NCBI GenBank assembly: GCA_017651225.1
Contig: JAGCDF010000074.1
Location: forward strand, 20,074-84,073
Reading direction: 5' to 3'
DNA from: Bacteroidales bacterium
GTDB taxonomy: Bacteria; Bacteroidota; Bacteroidia; Bacteroidales; UBA932
Length of the DNA: 64,000 nucleotides
A program made the translations under genes and the position numbers. A model generated the notes under the pieces. It worked only from the letters and a program-made list of their open reading frames with translations, did not search any database and was not told the origin of the DNA. Numbering within the stretch: position 1 is the first letter of the stretch; every line of letters begins with the position of its first letter. Shown here one piece after another: positions 1 through 8,964 of the stretch.

Positions 1-30
1 TTTTTCGTAAGATTGTGCCATATCTCTTTT

Positions 31-1392
31 TTAGTCGTTTTCTACCATTTCTTCATACAGGAGCGTCGGGTACTCGCCCGTGAAGCACGCCTGGCAAGGA
101 TCGGCGCAGCCGAAGCAGGAGTCGCGCGTGGACTCCGGGCTGAGGTAGCCCAGGGAGTCGGCGCCGAGCACCTGGCGGGCCTCCTCCAGCGTGCGGTGGG
201 AGCAGAGGAGTTCCTCCTCGGTGGAGGTGTCCACGCCGTAGTGGCAGGTGTACTTCATCATCGGGCTGGCAATGCGGACGTGCACCTCCGTGGCGCCGGC
301 TTCGCGCAGCATCTTGACGATCTTGAGCGAGGTCGTGCCGCGGACGATCGAGTCGTCCACCAGCACCACGCGCTTGCCGGCCACGATGCTACGCACCGGC
401 GAGAGCTTCATCTTCACGCCCAGCTCGCGGAGCGACTGGACCGGCTGGATGAAGGTGCGGCCCACGTATTTGTGCTTCACCAGGCCCATCTCGTAAGGGA
501 TGCCGCTTTCCTCGGCGAAGCCCATGGCCGCGCTGAGGCTGGATTCGGGCACGCCCACCACGATGTCGGCCTCGACCGGATTCTCGCGGTAGAGGCGCCG
601 GCCGGCTTCCTTGCGGTACGCGTGGACGTTGCAGCCGTCGATGTCGCTGTCCGGACGGGCGAAGTAGATGTATTCCATCGCGCACATGCGGTGGCGGTTG
701 AAGTGCGAATAGGTCGTGCTGCGCAGGCCGTGGTTGTCCATCGAGACGATCTCGCCGGGCTGGACGTCGCGGATGAACTGCGCGCCCATGATCTCGAAGG
801 CGCAGGACTCGCTGCTGACCACGTAGCCGTCGCCCAGCTTGCCGATGCAGAGAGGCTTGATGCCGTACTTGTCGCGCGCGGCGTAGATGCGGTTCTTGGT
901 CATGATCACGAAGGTGAAGCCGCCCTCAATCATGTTCAGGGCCTTGACGATGGTCGTGATGCGGTCCTCCTTGGTGCGGGACTTCTTGATCAGGTTCGCC
1001 AGCAGCTCGCTGTCGGTGCCGGTCTGGAAGATGGAACCGTGGCGTTCCAGGTACATCGTGATCTGGCGGGCGTTGATGAGGTTGCCCTCCCCCGCGATGG
1101 CGAAGTCGCCGGAATGGTGGCGGAAAAACAGCGGCTCCACGTTGTCCAGGCCGCCCTTGGAAGCGTTGGCATACTTGACGCTGCCGATGCCGATCTTGCC
1201 GGGCAGGTGGTTCAGTTCTCCGTTGGTGAAGATCTCGCTCAGCAGGCCCTGTCCGCGGTAGCGGTGGCTCTCGCCCTTCGAGTCGAAGGTGATGATGCCG
1301 CCGCCTTCCTGGCCACGGTGCTGGAGGTTGTGCAGTCCGTAATAGATATAGGTCGATGCGCTCGGCACGCCATATACAGCAAGAACGCCCAT
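31..1392 (-). CDS. purF: PurF-like PRPP amidotransferase with a degenerate glutaminase site
   Basis: A 453-residue homologue of glutamine PRPP amidotransferase, the first committed enzyme of purine synthesis. The phosphoribosyltransferase half is intact, with the PRPP loop VVLVDDSIVRGTTS at residues 342-355. Cysteines 237, 383, 433 and 436 match the 4Fe-4S ligands of the Bacillus-type enzyme. The glutaminase half is recognisable (LQHRGQEG at 23-30) but the nucleophilic Cys1 is missing: the protein starts Met-Gly where the family has Cys-Gly, and an in-frame TAA two codons upstream excludes an earlier start. Arg73 and Thr76 are Lys and Asn, and the HNGN motif reads GEGN. It is last in purE-purL-purC-purF and begins 3 bases after purC. 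It may use free ammonia or be a paralogue; the family call is firm. Confidence 0.93.
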   Translation of the reverse strand: MGVLAVYGVPSASTYIYYGLHNLQHRGQEGGGIITFDSKGESHRYRGQGLLSEIFTNGELNHLPGKIGIGSVKYANASKGGLDNVEPLFFRHHSGDFAIAGEGNLINARQITMYLERHGSIFQTGTDSELLANLIKKSRTKEDRITTIVKALNMIEGGFTFVIMTKNRIYAARDKYGIKPLCIGKLGDGYVVSSESCAFEIMGAQFIRDVQPGEIVSMDNHGLRSTTYSHFNRHRMCAMEYIYFARPDSDIDGCNVHAYRKEAGRRLYRENPVEADIVVGVPESSLSAAMGFAEESGIPYEMGLVKHKYVGRTFIQPVQSLRELGVKMKLSPVRSIVAGKRVVLVDDSIVRGTTSLKIVKMLREAGATEVHVRIASPMMKYTCHYGVDTSTEEELLCSHRTLEEARQVLGADSLGYLSPESTRDSCFGCADPCQACFTGEYPTLLYEEMVEND

Positions 1393-1395
1393 AGC

Positions 1396-2115
1396 TTATT
1401 CAGTTACTTTTTTCAAACGGTTCAACACATTGGTATAGCTCTCCACCACGCGGCTGAGGTCCAGGCGGAAGCGGTCTTTGTCCATCCGCTCGCCCGTGGC
1501 CTCGTCCCAGAGGCGGCAGGTGTCGGGGCTGATCTCGTCGGAGATGATGATGGCGCCCGAGTCGGAAGCCCGGCCGAACTCGATCTTCATGTCCACCAGC
1601 TCGATGCCGGCCTTGTGGAAGACGGGCTTGAGCAGGTCGTTCACCTTGCGGGCCGTGTTGTACATCTCGTCCAGCTCGCGGTAGGAGGCCAGGCCGAGCG
1701 CGACGGCGTGGTCGCGGTTGATGAGGGGATCGTCGAGCTCGTCGCTGTTGTAGCGGAGATCCACGATGGTGTTAGCATGGCGGAAGCCCTCCGGCACGCC
1801 CAGGCGGTAGGCCAGCGAGCCGGCGATGCGGTTGTGCACCACCACCTGCAGGGGAATGATCTCGATTTTGCGGCAGAGCTGCTCCTGGTCGCCGATCTGG
1901 CGGATGAAGTGCGTCTCCACGCCGTTCTTGTTCAGGTAGTCCAGCAGGATGGCCGAAATCTGGTTGTCCAGGGCGCCCTTGCCGATGAAGCGGGCCCGCT
2001 TCACGTTGTTGTAAGCGACCGTCACATCCTTGTAGCGGAAAATGACTTCGTCGGGATGGTCGGTCGCAAAGACCTGCTTCTCGTTGCCTTCGAAGATCAG
2101 TGCTCCTTTCTTCAT
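1396..2115 (-). CDS. purC: SAICAR synthetase (phosphoribosylaminoimidazole-succinocarboxamide synthase)
   Basis: A 239-residue cytosolic ligase that joins CAIR and aspartate, using ATP, to give SAICAR. The length fits bacterial PurC. Family signatures visible are LVDMKIEFGR and DEISPDTCRLWD in the second half, and the N-terminal KGALIFEGNEKQVF, a variant of the KGKTKxVF nucleotide-binding start. The ATG at 2115 follows the purL stop by 6 bases and the stop lies 3 bases before purF, so it is cotranscribed with the other pur genes. Nothing in the sequence looks damaged. Confidence 0.97.
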   Translation of the reverse strand: MKKGALIFEGNEKQVFATDHPDEVIFRYKDVTVAYNNVKRARFIGKGALDNQISAILLDYLNKNGVETHFIRQIGDQEQLCRKIEIIPLQVVVHNRIAGSLAYRLGVPEGFRHANTIVDLRYNSDELDDPLINRDHAVALGLASYRELDEMYNTARKVNDLLKPVFHKAGIELVDMKIEFGRASDSGAIIISDEISPDTCRLWDEATGERMDKDRFRLDLSRVVESYTNVLNRLKKVTE

Positions 2116-2121
2116 GATTAT

Positions 2122-5100
2122 TTATTGGTTTTTCTTGAAATATTTCACGGCGTTGTCGAAGAGCGGCTGGTACAGCTCCTCCTCAATGTTCTTGAACACA
2201 TTGGGCTCCCAGCGCTCCGTGTGGCCCATCTTGCCCAGGATCTGGCCGCTCGGGCTGACGATGCCCTCGATGGCGTAGTAGGAGCCGTTCGGGTTGTACG
2301 GCGCCTCCATCGTGACCTCCTCGGAGAAGGGATCCACGTACTGGAAGGCCACCTGGCCCTTGGCGAAGAGCTCCTTCGCCAGCGCCTCGGAGACCATGAA
2401 CTTGCCCTCGCCGTGGCTGACGGCGATGGTGTGCAGGTCGCCGACGTTCATCCCGGCGAGCCAGGGCGAGCGGGTCGTGGCGACGCGCGTCGTGGCCATC
2501 TGGGAGATGTGGCGGTTGATGTCGTTGCGGAACAGGGTCGGGCTCTCGTGCGTGACCATCCCGAGGTGGCCGTACGGCAGCAGGCCGCTCTTGACGAGCG
2601 CCTGGAAGCCGTTGCAGATGCCCAGGATGAGGCCGCCGCGCTCCAGCAGGCCCTCGATGGCCTGCGCCACGCGGGCGTTGTTGAGCACGTTGGCGATGAA
2701 CTTGCCGCTGCCGTCCGGTTCGTCGCCGGCGGAGAAGCCGCCCGCGAGCATGAGGATCTGGCAGCCGTCGATCGCGCGCGCCATCTCGTCGATGGAGCTG
2801 AGCACGTCCGCGCCCGTGAGGTTGCGGAACACGCCGAACGTGACGTCGGCACCCGCCCGGCGGAACGCCTTCGCGGTGTCGTAGTCGCAGTTCGTGCCCG
2901 GGAAGACCGGGATGTAGACGAGCGGTTTTTCAACCGGAGCGCCCTTCCAGGACGGAGCTTTGTACTCCCCTTCCTGCTTAACTTTCAACATCTTGGTATG
3001 GGCGGCCGGAACGCGGGCCGGATAGACTTTGGCGTACTTGCCGGCGTTCGCCTCCAGCAGGCGGTCGATCGAGATACGCTCGCCGCCGATGCGCAGCAGG
3101 CCGTCCTCGCCGGGCGTGACCTCACCAAGCAGGATGGCCTGCGGGAAGTCCAGCGCGTCCTCGGCCTCCACGAGGATGGAGCCGTAGCCGAGGTCGAAGA
3201 GCTGGCGCTCGTCCAGCTTGACGTTCACGCCGAAGAGGTTGCCGAAGGCCATCTTGGCGAGGCCTTCCGCCACACCGCCGCGGCCCAGGGCCCAGGCGGA
3301 CACCACGTTGCCCGTGGCGATCTGCTCGTGGACGAAGTCCCAGTTGGCTTTCAGCTGCTCGGTGTCCGGCATGCGGTTGGCCAGCGGGGTATGCTTGATC
3401 AGGTAGAGCTTGTTGCCCTCCCATTTGAGTTCCGGGGAGATGACGCGCCGGGCGTCCACCGTCGTCACGCCGAAGGCGATCAGGGTGGGCGGCACGCTGA
3501 TGTGCTCGAAGGTGCCGCTCATCGAGTCCTTGCCGCCGATGGACGGCAGGCCGAAGGCGAGCTGCATCTTGAGCGCGCCGAGCAGCGCGGAAAGCGGCTT
3601 GCCCCAGCTGTGCGGGTCGGCCGTCATGCGCTCGAAGTACTCCTGGTAGGAGAAGCGCATGCCCGACCATTCGCCGCCCGCAGCGACGACCTTCGCGCAG
3701 GCGTCCACCACCGCGTATGCGGCGCCGTGGTACGGGCTCCAACTCGACAGGAACGGGTCGTAGCCGAAGGCCATCATGCTGGCCGTGTCGGTGTAGCCGT
3801 CGGCGGGGAGCTTCTGCACGGACACCTGTGTCTCCGTGGCCTGCAGGGCGCCGCCGTACGGCATGAGCACCGTGGAGCGGCCGATCGTGGAGTCGAACAT
3901 CTCCACGAGGCCCTTCTGGGAGGCCACGTTGGGGTCGGACAGGGTCGCGACCATCTTTTCTTTCAGGGTCTCGCCCGCCGGCTCGCGGCGGAACGGGTCG
4001 ATGTTCTCGACAGCCCCGATGACCGCCTTGGAATAGTGCTTCGCACCGGCGCTGTCGATGAACTCGCGGGAGAGGTCGGCGACCGTCTCGCCGTGGTAGC
4101 TCATGCGCATGCGGCCGCGGTCCGTCACGTCGGCGACGTGCGTCACTTCGACGTTCTCTTCAGCGCACAGCGCCTCGAAGGCCGCGCGGTCCTTCGCTTC
4201 CACCACCACGGCCATGCGCTCCTGGGACTCGCTGATGGCGAGCTCGGTAGCGTTCAGGCCGCTGTATTTGGTCGGCACGCGGTCCAGGTAGATGTCCAGG
4301 CCGGGGGCCAGTTCGCCGATGGCGACGCTCACGCCGCCCGCGCCGAAGTCGTTCGATTTCTTGATGAGGCGCGTCACGTCCGGGCGGCGGAAGAGCCGCT
4401 GGAGCTTGCGCTCCTCCGGGGCGTTACCCTTCTGGACCTCGCTGCCGCAGGTCTCGAGCGAGGCGCCCGTGTGCTCCTTGGAGGAGCCGGTGGCGCCGCC
4501 GATGCCGTCACGGCCCGTGCGGCCGCCCAGCAGGAGGATCACGTCGCCCGGAGCGGGGCTCTCGCGGCGGACGTTCTCCGCCTTGACGGCGCCCACCACG
4601 GCGCCCACTTCGAGGCGCTTGGCCGTGTAGCCGGGGTGATAGATTTCACGCACGTGCGTGGTGGCGAGGCCGATCTGGTTGCCGTAGCTGGAATAGCCGT
4701 GGGCCGCCTTGCGGCTGATCATGCGCTGCGGGAGCTTGCCCGCCAGGGTGTCCTTCACGGCGGCGTTGATGTCGCCGGCGCCCGTCACGCGCATCGCCTG
4801 GTATACGTAGGCCCGGCCGGAAAGCGGGTCGCGGATGGCGCCGCCCAGACAGGTGGCCGCGCCGCCGAACGGCTCGATTTCGGTCGGATGGTTGTGCGTC
4901 TCATTCTTGAACTGCAGCAGCCACTTCTCCGGCTGCCCGTCCACTTCCACGTCCACGAAGATGCTGCAGGCGTTGTTCTCTTCGCTCTGCTCCAGGTCCT
5001 CCAACAGGCCGCGCTTGCGCAGCACGCGGGCGCCGATCGTGGCGAGCTCCATCAGGCAGAGGCTCTTCTGCTCGCGGCCCAGCTCCTTGCGGACGGACAG

Positions 5101-5850
5101 GAATTCGCGGTATTCCGCCTCAATCTCCTCCTTGGCGAAGGAATCGTCCACGCGGACGTCCGTCAGTTCGGTGGTGAAGGTCGTGTGGCGGCAGTGGTCA
5201 CTCCAGTAGGTGTCGAGGATGCGCAGCTCCGTCTCGGACGGATCGCGGCCCTCCTTCGTGAAATAGCGCACCACCTCGGCGAGGTCGTCCGTGTTCATCG
5301 CCAGGCCCCACTGCTTGCAGAAGGCGGCGTACTCGGCGGGCTGCATCTTCGTGAAGCCCGCGAGCGAGGCCAGCGGCTTCACGTCCGCCTTGCCTTCCGG
5401 CTGCAGGCGGCCGAGGTCCTTGGGCCGGGATTCCACCACGTTGATGTAGTAGTGGCGGATGGCGGCGAGCGCCTCGTCGGAGAGGTCGTCGTCGAAGATG
5501 AGCAGGCGCGAGGAGCGGATCTGCACCTCGGCCGCCGGGTCGATCAGGTGGACACAGTCCAGGGCCGAGGAGGCCCGCTGGTCGAACTGGCCGGGAATGT
5601 ATTCGACGGCCAGGTATTTCTTGCCTTCGAGCGGGCAGTCGTCCGTCACGGTGTCCGTGACCACCTCGCCAAAGACCGTGTAGCGGCATTTCTCCAACAG
5701 CTCGTCGGAGAAGCCGAACAAATCATAGACATTCAGGAGCCGCAGGGTACGCAGCGAGAGAGAAAGGTTTTCGTTGAACTCGTTCTTGAGGCTCTGCGCC
5801 TCAACCTGGAACTCCGAACACTTTTCTACGAAGATGCGGTGTGCATTCAT
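2122..5850 (-). CDS. purL: FGAM synthase, large single-chain PurL
   Basis: Phosphoribosylformylglycinamidine synthase of 1242 residues, the fused form that carries its own glutaminase and so needs no PurS or PurQ. It converts FGAR, glutamine and ATP to FGAM. The ATP-binding and duplicated AIRS-like domains fill most of the chain (ETHNHPTEIEPFGGAATC is clear). The C-terminal class I amidotransferase has Cys1079 in GICNGFQ and His1210 with Glu1212 in GHTERW. This domain is complete, in contrast to the damaged glutaminase of PurF in the same operon. It starts with ATG 3 bases after purE. Confidence 0.97.
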   Translation of the reverse strand: MNAHRIFVEKCSEFQVEAQSLKNEFNENLSLSLRTLRLLNVYDLFGFSDELLEKCRYTVFGEVVTDTVTDDCPLEGKKYLAVEYIPGQFDQRASSALDCVHLIDPAAEVQIRSSRLLIFDDDLSDEALAAIRHYYINVVESRPKDLGRLQPEGKADVKPLASLAGFTKMQPAEYAAFCKQWGLAMNTDDLAEVVRYFTKEGRDPSETELRILDTYWSDHCRHTTFTTELTDVRVDDSFAKEEIEAEYREFLSVRKELGREQKSLCLMELATIGARVLRKRGLLEDLEQSEENNACSIFVDVEVDGQPEKWLLQFKNETHNHPTEIEPFGGAATCLGGAIRDPLSGRAYVYQAMRVTGAGDINAAVKDTLAGKLPQRMISRKAAHGYSSYGNQIGLATTHVREIYHPGYTAKRLEVGAVVGAVKAENVRRESPAPGDVILLLGGRTGRDGIGGATGSSKEHTGASLETCGSEVQKGNAPEERKLQRLFRRPDVTRLIKKSNDFGAGGVSVAIGELAPGLDIYLDRVPTKYSGLNATELAISESQERMAVVVEAKDRAAFEALCAEENVEVTHVADVTDRGRMRMSYHGETVADLSREFIDSAGAKHYSKAVIGAVENIDPFRREPAGETLKEKMVATLSDPNVASQKGLVEMFDSTIGRSTVLMPYGGALQATETQVSVQKLPADGYTDTASMMAFGYDPFLSSWSPYHGAAYAVVDACAKVVAAGGEWSGMRFSYQEYFERMTADPHSWGKPLSALLGALKMQLAFGLPSIGGKDSMSGTFEHISVPPTLIAFGVTTVDARRVISPELKWEGNKLYLIKHTPLANRMPDTEQLKANWDFVHEQIATGNVVSAWALGRGGVAEGLAKMAFGNLFGVNVKLDERQLFDLGYGSILVEAEDALDFPQAILLGEVTPGEDGLLRIGGERISIDRLLEANAGKYAKVYPARVPAAHTKMLKVKQEGEYKAPSWKGAPVEKPLVYIPVFPGTNCDYDTAKAFRRAGADVTFGVFRNLTGADVLSSIDEMARAIDGCQILMLAGGFSAGDEPDGSGKFIANVLNNARVAQAIEGLLERGGLILGICNGFQALVKSGLLPYGHLGMVTHESPTLFRNDINRHISQMATTRVATTRSPWLAGMNVGDLHTIAVSHGEGKFMVSEALAKELFAKGQVAFQYVDPFSEEVTMEAPYNPNGSYYAIEGIVSPSGQILGKMGHTERWEPNVFKNIEEELYQPLFDNAVKYFKKNQ

Positions 5851-5853
5851 AAT

Positions 5854-6321
5854 TTATATCTCGGTTTGAAGGACCTTTTCTGCCTGTTTCTTCCGGAAGT
5901 CCTCCAGCTTGGCCGCAAGGCCGGCGTCCTGGAGGGCGAGCATGGCGATCGCGTAGAGGGCGGCATTCTTGGCTCCGTCGATCGCCATCGTGGCGACGGG
6001 AATGCCTGAGGGCATCTGTACGATAGACAGCAGGGAATCCAGCCCGTTCAGCGCCTTGCTCTTGATCGGGATGCCGATCACCGGGAGCGAAGTCAGGGCG
6101 GCCGCCATGCCGGGCAGGTGGGCGGCGCCGCCGGCGCCGGCGATCACGATGCCCACGCCGCGGTCGCGGGCCGTGGCCATGTACTCACTGAAGAACTGCG
6201 GTGTGCGGTGTGCGCTGATGACTTTTTTTTCGTAGGGGACCCCGAACTGTTCGAGGGTCTCGCAAGCGGCTGACATCACCTCCCAGTCGCTCTTGGATCC
6301 CATGATAATGCTGACTTTCAT
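5854..6321 (-). CDS. purE: N5-CAIR mutase, class I PurE
   Basis: A 155-residue enzyme that rearranges N5-CAIR to CAIR. Conserved pieces are GSKSDW near the N-terminus, SAHRTP, and the glycine-rich [13 protein letters not shown] chose the ATG at 6321 because the protein then begins [13 protein letters not shown] as family members do. The TTG seven codons upstream (6342) overlaps the promoter box and cannot be the start of a message from that promoter. It is first in the purine operon. Its usual partner PurK is not in this window. Confidence 0.95.
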   Translation of the reverse strand: MKVSIIMGSKSDWEVMSAACETLEQFGVPYEKKVISAHRTPQFFSEYMATARDRGVGIVIAGAGGAAHLPGMAAALTSLPVIGIPIKSKALNGLDSLLSIVQMPSGIPVATMAIDGAKNAALYAIAMLALQDAGLAAKLEDFRKKQAEKVLQTEI

Positions 6322-6339
6322 ACTCGAACTAACAAGCTG

Positions 6340-6347
6340 CAAATTTA
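6340..6347 (-). promoter_or_regulatory. TAnnTTTG promoter box of the pur operon
   Basis: TAAATTTG on the minus strand, 18 bases before the purE ATG, matches the Bacteroidota -7 consensus. No clear TTTG at the -33 spacing was found. Confidence 0.6.
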
Positions 6348-6461
6348 CAACAAACTGAAACTCCTTGCAAGGAAAGTTATCGACATTTTTACCCTTTACA
6401 TTGTTAATAACTTTTTACGCACGTGCGTGCAATTTGCGCGGGCGCGACGGGATTTTTTCCG

Positions 6462-6469
6462 TACCTTTG
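6462..6469 (+). promoter_or_regulatory. TAnnTTTG promoter box of the mgtC-like/pyrC pair
   Basis: TACCTTTG ends 31 bases before the ATG at 6501. An upstream TTTG at 6433-6436 lies 25 bases away, more than the usual 19-20. It diverges from the pur promoter about 115 bases away. Confidence 0.55.
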
Positions 6470-6500
6470 TCAGTTGGATTAACCCATTACCCAAAACCGT

Positions 6501-7130
6501 ATGACACTCGCCCTGGAATTATCCATCCGCCTGGTAGGCGCCGCCCTGCTCGGAGCGGCCATCGGCTATGAGCGCGAAATACGCGGCAAGGGGGCCGGCC
6601 TCCGGACCCATATGCTCGTGGCGCTGGGCTCGGCCCTGTTCATGACTATTTCCATCTACGGTTTCCCGGACGCCAGCAAGTTCGACGCCTCGCGCGTCGC
6701 CGCCGGCGTCGTGGGCGGCCTCGGTTTCCTCTGCGCCGGCATCATCATGAAGAACCGCCACATCAGCGGCCTGACCACCGCGGCCGGTCTCTGGGTGACG
6801 GGCGCCGTGGGCCTGGGCATGGGCGGCGGCATGTACGAGCTGAGCATTCTCTGCACCTTCCTGATGATCCTCTGTCTCGAGGTCATGCACTTCCTCATCC
6901 CCAGCATGGGCGACCGCCAGATCACGGCCACCCTCTCCGCCGCGGACGACAAGGTCCTGCAGGCGGCGATCGAGTCCCTGGGCAAGCAGGTGGTGTGGTT
7001 CGCCATCCTGCGCGAGGGCGAGCTCGTCAAGGCGGAGATCAACCTGCGTACCAACAAGAAAGAAAGCCCGCTCGCGCTGCTGGAACGCCTTTCGGCGATG
7101 CCCGGCATCCGGGTGGAAATCATGGAGTAA
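6501..7130 (+). CDS. MgtC/SapB-family inner-membrane protein
   Basis: A 209-residue membrane protein with the MgtC signature: an N-terminal hydrophobic region with IGYEREIRGKGAGLRTHMLV at about residues 21-40, then AGVVGGLGFLCAGIIM and GLTTAAGLWVTGAVGLGMG. The last 70 or so residues are soluble and resemble the ACT-like tail of longer MgtC proteins. The family is linked to magnesium limitation and modulation of ATP synthase in pathogens; its role here is unknown. Its TAA is immediately followed by the ATG of pyrC, so the two are probably cotranscribed, although no functional link is obvious. Confidence 0.88.
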   Translation: MTLALELSIRLVGAALLGAAIGYEREIRGKGAGLRTHMLVALGSALFMTISIYGFPDASKFDASRVAAGVVGGLGFLCAGIIMKNRHISGLTTAAGLWVTGAVGLGMGGGMYELSILCTFLMILCLEVMHFLIPSMGDRQITATLSAADDKVLQAAIESLGKQVVWFAILREGELVKAEINLRTNKKESPLALLERLSAMPGIRVEIME

Positions 7131-8393
7131 ATGGACAGACTGCTCAAAGGAGGAACCCTGATCGACGCCGCCGGCCAGCGCCGGGGCGACGTACTCATCC
7201 GCGACGGCCGCATCGCCGCCATCGGGCCCGACATCGTCGAGGCCTCCGGCGCACAGGTCGTGGACTGCAGCGGGAAGTGGATCTCCGCCGGCTTCGTCGA
7301 CGTCCACGTCCATTTCCGCGAGCCCGGCCAGAGCTATAAGGAGACCATCCGCACCGGCTCGCTGGCGGCCGCGCACGGCGGCTACACGACCGTCTGCGCG
7401 ATGCCGAACCTCAACCCCGTGCCCGACAGCCCCGAGACCCTCGCCCTGGAGCAGGAGATCATCGACCGCGACGCCTGCATCGAGGTCCTCCCCTACGCCG
7501 CCATCACGCGCGGCCGCCGGGGGCTGGAGCCCGTGGACATCGCCGCGCTGAAGGGCCGCTGCTGCGCCTTCTCCGACGACGGCAGCGGCGTGCAGGACGA
7601 GGCCATGATGCGCCGCGCCATGCAGGCCGCCGCCCGCGAGGGTGTGATCATCGCCGCGCACTGCGAGGACAACAAGCTGCTGCGCGGCGGCTATATCCAC
7701 GACGGCCGCTACGCCGCGGCCCACGGTCACAAGGGCATCTGCTCGGAGAGCGAGTGGGGCCAGATCGCGCGGGATCTCCGGCTTGCGGAGGAGACCGGCT
7801 GCCGTTACCACGTCTGCCATATCTCCTGCGCGGAGAGCGTGTCGCTCATCCGTGAGGCCAAGGCCCGCGGGGTGCGCGTCACCTGCGAGACGGGGCCGCA
7901 TTACCTCAGCCTCTGCGAGGACGACCTCCAGGAGGACGGACGTTTCAAGATGAATCCCCCGCTGCGCCGCGCCGAGGACCGCGAGGCCCTCATCGAAGGC
8001 CTGCGCGACGGCACCATCGACGCCGTGGCCACGGACCACGCGCCGCACAGCGCCGAGGAGAAGGCCCGCGGGCTCGCCCGCAGCGCCATGGGCGTCGTCG
8101 GGCTGGAGACGGCCTGGGCGGTGCTCTATACCGACCTCGTCCTGCCCGGCAAGGTCTCCGTGGAGCGTGTGGTGGAGGCCCTGACCTCCGGCCCCCGCGC
8201 CGCCTTCGGGCTGGCCGGCGGCCTGCACCCCGGCGAGCGCGCCGACCTCACGGTCATCGACCCCGACGCCGCCTGGACGGTGGATCCGGCGGACTTCCTG
8301 TCCCTCGGCAAGGCCACGCCCTTCGCGGGCAAGCCCGTCCGCAGCCGCATCATCCTGACCCTGAAAGACGGAGAGCCCGTCTGGGAAGCCTAA
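7131..8393 (+). CDS. pyrC: Dihydroorotase, class I
   Basis: A 420-residue amidohydrolase that closes N-carbamoyl-aspartate to dihydroorotate, the third pyrimidine step. Metal and substrate motifs are present in order: HVHFREPG near residues 59-66, AFSDDG (the aspartate used as metal bridge in class I enzymes), AHCED, CHIS and ATDHAPH. Length and motif order fit bacterial PyrC rather than hydantoinase or allantoinase. It starts directly after the mgtC-like stop and is separated from the main pyr operon by about 0.9 kb of intergenic sequence. A perfect 7-bp inverted repeat brackets its stop codon. Confidence 0.95.
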   Translation: MDRLLKGGTLIDAAGQRRGDVLIRDGRIAAIGPDIVEASGAQVVDCSGKWISAGFVDVHVHFREPGQSYKETIRTGSLAAAHGGYTTVCAMPNLNPVPDSPETLALEQEIIDRDACIEVLPYAAITRGRRGLEPVDIAALKGRCCAFSDDGSGVQDEAMMRRAMQAAAREGVIIAAHCEDNKLLRGGYIHDGRYAAAHGHKGICSESEWGQIARDLRLAEETGCRYHVCHISCAESVSLIREAKARGVRVTCETGPHYLSLCEDDLQEDGRFKMNPPLRRAEDREALIEGLRDGTIDAVATDHAPHSAEEKARGLARSAMGVVGLETAWAVLYTDLVLPGKVSVERVVEALTSGPRAAFGLAGGLHPGERADLTVIDPDAAWTVDPADFLSLGKATPFAGKPVRSRIILTLKDGEPVWEA

Positions 8394-8400
8394 TCCCAGA
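8380..8400 (+). terminator. Hairpin bracketing the pyrC stop codon
   Basis: TCTGGGA (8380-8386) and TCCCAGA (8394-8400) are perfect inverted repeats around the pyrC TAA (8391-8393). A T6 run follows about 11 bases later (near 8412-8417). It may act as a terminator or 3'-end stabiliser. Confidence 0.5.
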
Positions 8401-8489
8401 ACACCAGCAGTTTTTTGCCAGGGCGCCGACCCGGCCCATAGTCGGCTTGCCCCGGAATCCCAACAGGCGTCCACAAAACCGGCCACTGG

Positions 8490-8567
8490 TGCAATAAAAG
8501 TGGATACCTGTCGCTCAAAACGCCCCTTTTGAGCAGAATCCAGGGGGAGGTATCCAGAAATATTGCA
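8490..8567. repeat. Nested three-stem inverted repeat
   Basis: Three perfect inverted repeats lie inside one another: TGCAATA 8490-8496 with TATTGCA 8561-8567; TGGATACCT 8501-8509 with AGGTATCCA 8548-8556; GCTCAAAA 8513-8520 with TTTTGAGC 8527-8534, leaving a CGCCCC loop. The inner loop, read on the minus strand as AAAAGGGGCGTTTT, resembles the neighbouring hairpin at 8611-8642. This is 24 base pairs in 78 bases, a strong candidate for a structured RNA or a mobile palindromic element. Confidence 0.7.
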
Positions 8568-8610
8568 TAAGATGACGATTTTTTGGACACCTATCCACGG
8601 CGATACACTA

Positions 8611-8694
8611 CCGGGGGCAAAAACGCCCCATTTTGCCCCTGGCAACCAGAAATATCTGTCGCCAGGGGCAATACAAGGCTCCAGCGCCCCTGGC
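8611..8694 (-). repeat. Hairpin repeat cluster 1 (two hairpins, minus orientation)
   Basis: Hairpin one pairs CCGGGGGCAA 8611-8620 with TTGCCCCTGG 8633-8642 around a 12-base loop. Hairpin two pairs GCCAGGGGC 8661-8669 with GCCCCTGGC 8686-8694 around a 16-base loop. Both stems use the same GGGGC core. Read on the minus strand, the first loop and the intervening spacer resemble those of the cluster at 27052-27134. Confidence 0.7.
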
Positions 8695-8831
8695 AGGGCG
8701 TAGATTTGGAAATCTCGGCGCCGATATCGGGCAAAAATGGGTCCGACTTCTACGCCGGGATCGGCAGGGCTGCAGCCATCCGGTCAAAAAATGACCGTCT
8801 GCCTGCACCCTGCCGCTCTACCGGCTCCGAA

Positions 8832-8856
8832 GTCATTCCGGACTTGACCCGGAATC
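8832..8856. repeat. REP-like palindrome
   Basis: A 25-base element beginning GTCATTCCGG and ending CCCGGAATC; ATTCCGG (8835-8841) and CCGGAAT (8849-8855) are perfect inverted repeats. Related copies lie at 29094-29119 and 55982-56004, and a degenerate one near 8435-8466. Confidence 0.65.
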
Positions 8857-8964
8857 CCGACAGGTAATGCACAACCGGGATTTAAATCAGCCTCTGCGCC
8901 CCGCAGGAGAAGAATGTCCTAAGGAAATGCCAGGCGTTACAGATGTCCCCAGTTTTAGTTATTA

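Noticed and set aside
13-6009. Plus-strand open frame of 1998 codons opposite the pur operon
   Set aside because: Composition is Val/Ala/Arg/His/Asp-rich without any domain; it mirrors purF, purC and purL, which have clear motifs. High GC produces such antisense frames.
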